DNA of 11,095 nucleotides from assembly GCA_037447655.1 (NCBI GenBank), contig JBBHKE010002111.1, forward strand, positions 126,001 to 137,095. Direction: 5' to 3'. The notes beneath the pieces are model-generated. The model ran no database searches. It was not told the DNA's origin and saw only the letters and a program-made list of their open reading frames with translations. A program made the position numbers and the translations under genes. This DNA is from Zygnema cylindricum (Eukaryota; Streptophyta; Zygnematophyceae; Zygnematales; Zygnemataceae). Positions 7,292 through 11,095 of the stretch are shown here, piece by piece; positions within the stretch are counted from its first letter, which is position 1, and each line of letters begins with the position of its first letter.

Positions 7292-7817
7292 ATTGCGACC
7301 TCTGTCCTCTTATAAAGGTTGGGCAAAGACCAACCGAAAGAAGGTTAATATCGTTGAAGTTAATGTCACCGATACGTTTAAAAAAAAAATCGACCTGCCA
7401 CATCGAAAAATAGCGGGAGAACTGAAATTCGACAGATCCAGCTCGATACTCCACGCGAATAATACTAATATACTGCATACCCCGTTTGTACCTTTTATGT
7501 GCAAAAAAATCTTTCTCTCCCTCGCCTTTCATTTTCTCTACCCCTTTCTCTTTCCATCCCTCCCTCTTGAGATGGGCCTGGATTCTTCCAACCGACCTCT
7601 TCTCCCATCACGTCTCGCCTCTCCCTCTACTCTTGACCGTACGGAAGGTACAGATCCTTCGGCTCATGCATGCTGCAGAGGCGATACGGATTACATAGAA
7701 TGTACGGCTTGTACGGACGCCATTGAGGAAGGAGTTGATGCGGAGGAGGAGGAGGAGGAGGCCGTGGTGTCGTATGCAGGTGAGATGGGTGTACGGAGGA
7801 GAGATAGTGTGAAGTGA
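7059..7817 (+). CDS. Unassigned 252-codon ORF, doubtful; its 3' third may be a real exon
   Basis: This is the longest open frame in the window. The first two thirds run through the CGGGT cluster and a polypyrimidine stretch (about 7509-7569) and read like translated repeat. The part from ATG at 7572 is less AT-biased and contains a Cys/Asp-rich segment (ACCRGDTDYIECTACTDAIEE) followed by an acidic run of seven Glu/Asp. It reaches a strong splice-donor-like CAG|GTGAGA at 7779/7780, 208 nt after that ATG. The alternative is an unspliced reading to the stop at 7817, with AATAAA at 7877-7882. I recognise no family. The pyrimidine tract just before 7572 could serve as an acceptor region, although the junction would be GAG rather than the usual YAG. 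Confidence 0.2.
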   Translation: MLYSMDNTVLDNTLVEHTYETFNFFSVFAYPAVPEFVFVLLNYPAESRRVIKSDLAPEPVPGPMRAGGYRSGTESGTRLRPLSSYKGWAKTNRKKVNIVEVNVTDTFKKKIDLPHRKIAGELKFDRSSSILHANNTNILHTPFVPFMCKKIFLSLAFHFLYPFLFPSLPLEMGLDSSNRPLLPSRLASPSTLDRTEGTDPSAHACCRGDTDYIECTACTDAIEEGVDAEEEEEEAVVSYAGEMGVRRRDSVK

Positions 7818-7935
7818 ATTTAAGGCAAGAGCCAGTTTAGAGAATCTGAAACTGAGACGTGATCATTTGAAATTAAAATAAAGAAGTCGTCTAAAATTGC
7901 GAAGGGTGAAAACTCATAAACTGAATGCTCGATAT

Positions 7936-8735
7936 GACATTGTATACATTGAACACTGTACATTAGTCATAAATATTTTTCATTGAGCATTAGACACTGT
8001 ATACATTAATGCATTATGCGTATACACATTAGACATTATAAAATGTACATTGTAAATTGTACATTGCACACCGTACATTGTAGATTGTACATTGGACATT
8101 GTACATTTTACATTGGACATTGTACATTGTACATTGTACATCGTACATTCCACATTGTACATTGTACATTGTAAATTGTACATTGTACATTGTACATTCT
8201 ACATTGTACATTCTACGTTCGACATTCTACATTCGACATTGTACATTCTACATTCTACAGTCTAAATTCCACATTTTACAATACATTTCTACATTCGACA
8301 TTCTACATTCTACATGGTAGATTGTACATTGTACATTCTATATTGGACATTCTACGTTTGATATTCTACATTTGACATTCTACATTTTGCATTTTACATT
8401 CTACGTTCTACATCCTACTTTCTACATTGTACATTGTACATTGTACATTCTACATTCAGCAGTCTACATTCAACATTCTGCATTCAACATTCTACATTGT
8501 ACATTGTGTGTTGTACATTGCACAATGTACATTCTAGGTTCTACCTTCTATATTCTACATTATGCATTATACATTGGTACATTGTCCGCTGTACATTATG
8601 CTTTTTGTGTTATATGTTTTACGTTTTGCAGTATACGTAATACGTTGTTTATTATAAATATACATTAAACATCATACATCATACATTCTAAATTGCCAAT
8701 ATCCATTACGCTTTTTACATTATGCATTGTAAATT
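7936..8735. repeat. Degenerate heptanucleotide satellite (TACATTG)n
   Basis: The unit is 7 bp, TACATTG, with frequent variants TACATTC, GACATTG, TACATTT and TAAATTG. It is nearly perfect at about 8095-8215 and 8425-8450, and decays at both ends through ATACATTAT/GCATTAT forms. Because 7 is not a multiple of 3, every frame reads the same heptapeptide: YIVHCTL on plus, MYNVQCT on minus. The unit contains no stop in any of the six frames, so the several overlapping ORFs here are artefacts. Each unit holds the palindrome TGTACA, so single strands can pair with themselves. Confidence 0.95.
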
Positions 8736-8739
8736 ACAA

Positions 8740-9182
8740 ATGTATGTATGTATATAGAAATGCTATAATCGCATAGCACAGTCTGGCTCAACTCATCAGA
8801 ATCCTGAAAAATCTTATCTTTGTAAACAGCATCTTTGACAGCTTTTAAAACTGTCAAATTGCTAAAAAAAGCGGAGATATTGATAATCCTTAAAGAGCAA
8901 TATTGAACCTGAGAAAGCCCTTGCTAAAGGTCCTATGAATAATTTCGCAAAGCCTGTTAAAACCCAAAAATGTAAGATCAATAGAACTGCACGAAACCTA
9001 AATCATTATCAAACGGTTATTAAACCCATAAACCTCACGATAATAAAAATTGGTAAACCAGAAACATATCATATTTCTGGAACTCTAATAAGCCCTTGTA
9101 TTTGTGGAAACTCGATTTTTTTTGGAAAACTGCTACTTATAGACTCTTGTTTGTACCACAGAAAACCTTTGGTTTTTTAGAA
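8740..9182. other. Unique AT-rich stretch, no supported gene
   Basis: After the satellite a TGTA microrepeat (8740-8755) passes into ordinary AT-rich DNA. It carries a short hairpin TTTGACAG (8834-8841) / CTGTCAAA (8851-8858) and another, CCAGAAA (9058-9064) / TTTCTGG (9074-9080). A plus-strand frame of 81 codons at 8935-9180 has no recognisable feature. Confidence 0.5.
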
Positions 9183-9296
9183 TTTTTCTTCTCTCTCTCT
9201 ACCTCTCTTCCTTCCCCTCTCTCCCTCTCTCTCTTCCTGTTTCTTTCCTTCTCCCCTTCTATTTCTCTCCCTCAGTCTCTCTCCCTCTCCCTTCTG

Positions 9297-9330
<34 letters not shown>

Positions 9331-9400
9331 CTGTCTCTCTCCCACTCCCCATCTGTTTCTCTCTCTCTCTCTCTCTACCTCTGTCTCCATCCTTCTCTCC
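9183..9400. repeat. Polypyrimidine CT/CCT tract with (CT)n microsatellite
   Basis: More than 200 bp of almost pure C and T on the plus strand, with only scattered A or G interruptions. It includes an uninterrupted (TC)n run at 9297-9321. Polypurine/polypyrimidine mirror tracts of this size can adopt triplex (H-DNA). The frame 9096-9470 translates it as Ser/Leu/Phe/Pro and is not a gene. Confidence 0.92.
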
Positions 9401-9424
9401 AATTTTTTTTATTATTATTTCTGA

Positions 9425-9861
9425 TGATAGTCCAAATTTGAACCTTGATTCGAGTCAAAATTACCGTTGAAATTTTTTCAAAAAATTAACTAATTTGCGG
9501 AAACCCAATGTTTTTTAATCCGCCTTTTTCTGGGATTACATTGTGAGAAGAAAAAACTTAAAAAGGTTTGACAATTCAGCTAAGTACAAGAAAGAAAAAA
9601 TCGAAGATAGGACGAGAAACCTTATAAAAAAAGTAAAAGCGAAAAGAAAAAGGAAAAGTAAAAAGAAAAAGTAAAAAGTAAAAAAGTAATTTAAAGTTTT
9701 TGGGTTAAACAAAGTCCTGGGGTTTGTGGATTTTTTTTCTTTTTTGTTTTTCTGTTTTCTCTCGCTTTTTTTTGGTTTTTTTTTATTTCATTTTTTTTTG
9801 TTTTGTTTTGTTTTTCTGTTTTATATTTTTTTTCGTTGTTTTTTTTTTTTTTTTTTTTTTT
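9425..9861. other. AT-rich stretch with A/G-rich and T-rich asymmetry
   Basis: 9625-9687 is almost pure A and G in AAAAAGT/AAAAGA units on the plus strand, while 9728-9861 is T-rich and ends in an uninterrupted 23-nt T run (9839-9861). The switch from A-rich to T-rich makes imperfect inverted pairing possible. The terminal T run immediately precedes the CAG of a putative splice acceptor. Confidence 0.6.
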
Positions 9862-9864
9862 CAG

Positions 9865-10487
9865 AATTTCGATTCGTCTGAAAACAAAAAATTTGCGGAA
9901 AATTCACAAACGCAGGTGAGACAACCAACTGCCATTTTTTATTTATTTTTTCATATATTTTTATTATGTATTTAAAATGTATATTAAAATATTTATTAGG
10001 ATGCATATCTCTTATATTAATTTTAATTTATTTGATTTTTCTCCTGTGATTTTTTTTTGAAATCAAGACTTGTTTGTCGGCCTATTTTTAAACTTTTTTT
10101 TTTTTTTTTTATTTTTACTTTTTTTTAGTTTTTTTTTAAATATTATATATATATATAGATTATTTTTGGTTGAATTAAATCCACCCTAATTATGGTTTGG
10201 AGAGGATGGGTTTTTCAGAACGACGGAGAAATCGAAAAGGAAGATTTGAAAGGGGAAGGTAATTTTTTTTTTTTTTCTTGTTTTGTTTTGTTTTGATTTT
10301 GTTTGGTTCTCTCTTTTCTTTTATTTTATTTTCTTTTCCTTATTAATAAGAGTTCTGGATCATTTTTGGATAAAACCAATTTGTGCTAATTTTTTTTTTT
10401 TCTTTAGGATTTAAGATTCAGTTTTTACACTTTTATTTATTTCTTTTATTTTACATTATGATAGTTTGTCTCCCATTTTTTATTTAA
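9865..10487 (+). CDS. Candidate last three exons of an unknown gene (9865-9915, 10219-10258, 10408-10487)
   Basis: Three short, less AT-biased blocks are each bordered by good splice signals. T-run-CAG precedes 9865 and CGCAG|GTGAG follows 9915. TTTTTCAG precedes 10219 and GAAG|GTAATT follows 10258. TTTCTTTAG precedes 10408. The reading phase is consistent: exon 1 is 51 nt (NFDSSENKKFAENSQTQ) and exon 2 is 40 nt (NDGEIEKEDLKGE plus one base). Exon 3 completes Gly and reads FKIQ, then a strongly hydrophobic Phe/Leu/Ile/Tyr segment to TAA at 10485-10487. The inferred peptide is acidic and polar followed by a possible membrane tail. Introns would be 303 and 149 nt, both T-rich on this strand. 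AATAAA lies at 10642-10647. The family is unknown, no upstream exon is identified, and exon 3 could simply be AT-rich intron. Confidence 0.3.
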
Positions 10488-10898
10488 AAAAAAAGTCTTA
10501 GAAACTATTTGAAAACTCTTTAAAACTCTTTTAAACTCTAGAAATACACTAAAAAATTACTTTAAGACCCTTTATACACTCTAAAAAAGGATAATAATGA
10601 AGGAAAATGGTACTTAAATCAATAATTTTTTTTTTTTCCCAAATAAAAACAAAAACAAAAATCTTAAAAAGACACTATCAGCAAGTTCAGATAATTAAAT
10701 AAATAAAAAGAAAAGTACAAAATCTTTAACGCGCTCTCTCCTCTTTTTTAATAAGAAGAACTTAAAAAATGTAAAAAAAAAATTAACAATTCAAATGCCT
10801 AAAAAAAAGACTTTAAAATACTTAAAAAAAAACAAAACATACAAACAGGCACACACACTAAAAAGGAATTTCCAAAATATTGACTCAATCCAACACCA
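10488..10898. other. A-rich downstream stretch without a supported gene
   Basis: It has homopolymer-rich AT sequence with a short run of related units GAAAACTCTTT / AAAACTCTTTT / AAACTCTAG (10511-10541), AATAAA at 10642-10647 and AATAAATAAAAA near 10699. No ORF and no transposon ends were found. Confidence 0.5.
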
Positions 10899-10900
10899 CC

Positions 10901-11095
10901 TCCCCCCCCTCCCCCTCCCCCCTCCCCCCTCCCCCCTCCCCCCTCCCCCCCCCCCTCCCCCCTCCCCCCTCCCCCCTCCCCCCTCCCCCCTCCCCCCTCC
11001 CCCCTCCCCCCTCCCCCCTCCCCCCTCCCCCCTCCCCCCTCCCCCCTCCCCCCTCCCCCCTCCCCCCTCCCCCCTCCCCCCTCCCCCCTCCCCCC
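10901..11095. repeat. (CCCCCCT)n heptanucleotide array reaching the window edge
   Basis: It is a near-perfect array of about 27 units of CCCCCCT. Irregular units at the start (T C8 T C5 T) and one expanded C run near 10946 are followed by flawless units to the last base. On the minus strand this is (AGGGGGG)n, which would form G-quadruplexes, and the plus strand can form an i-motif. The C-rich strand runs 5' to 3' toward the right edge, which is the wrong polarity for a telomere at that end. Confidence 0.97.

Noticed and set aside
7980-8668. Several overlapping ORFs on both strands encoding Tyr/Ile/His- or Met/Tyr/Asn-rich heptapeptide repeats
   Set aside because: They follow automatically from the 7-bp unit TACATTG, which has no stop in any frame; simultaneous openness on both strands argues against coding.
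7936-8735. CRISPR array
   Set aside because: Units are 7 bp and continuous, with no alternation of repeats and unique spacers, and the context is eukaryotic.
9096-9470. 124-codon Ser/Leu-rich ORF
   Set aside because: It is the translation of the CT-rich polypyrimidine tract.
9724-9975. 83-codon Phe-rich ORF as a single gene
   Set aside because: The first 47 codons are the T-rich tract; only 9865-9915 looks exon-like, and it has splice signals on both sides.
10901-11095. Telomere at the right end
   Set aside because: The plus strand is C-rich toward the edge, the opposite of the G-rich 3' strand a right telomere must have, and the unit lacks the usual T/A-rich portion.

Overview
The window reads as eukaryotic, non-coding, repeat-rich nuclear DNA. 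It is AT-rich, has no ribosome-binding-site/operon structure, no long conserved ORF and many homopolymer tracts. Where splice-like signals appear they are of the T-rich TTTCAG / GTRAG kind common in nematodes and other invertebrates. I recognise no protein family and cannot name the organism from the sequence.

Layout. 1-206 holds the end of a ~117-bp tandem repeat, and 249-314 a 22-bp repeat present three times. 315-1313 is featureless AT-rich DNA. 1314-6394 is the most informative part: a cluster of non-autonomous DNA transposons. It contains (i) a nested pair at 1322-2209 bounded by the 8-bp direct repeat CCTCTTGC; (ii) a 683-bp element at 3465-4147 with perfect 17-bp terminal inverted repeats (TIRs) and the perfect 8-bp target-site duplication (TSD) GTTCAGAT; (iii) a 2115-bp element at 4272-6386 with 19-bp TIRs (18/19) starting TAGTG and the perfect 8-bp TSD GAAAATAG, the pattern of the hAT superfamily. 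None encodes a recognisable transposase. The elements cross-refer to one another: an internal segment of one lies inverted inside another, and the nested element and the 2115-bp element share a TAGTGTTGkGTATCG-like end.

6395-7900 has a cluster of ACCCG/CGGGT pentamers whose orientation flips near 7200, and the longest ORF of the window (7059-7817, 252 codons), which I cannot assign. 7936-8735 is a degenerate satellite of the heptamer TACATTG that leaves all six frames open and is nearly self-complementary. 9183-9400 is polypyrimidine DNA. 9865-10487 could be the last three exons of an unknown plus-strand gene. 10901 to the window edge is a near-perfect (CCCCCCT)n array.

No pathway or operon can be described. 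The story of the window is transposon nesting plus satellites. A 24-fold occurrence of GTACGG/CCGTAC, all between about 1500 and 8080, marks the transposon-dense zone as compositionally distinct from both flanks.
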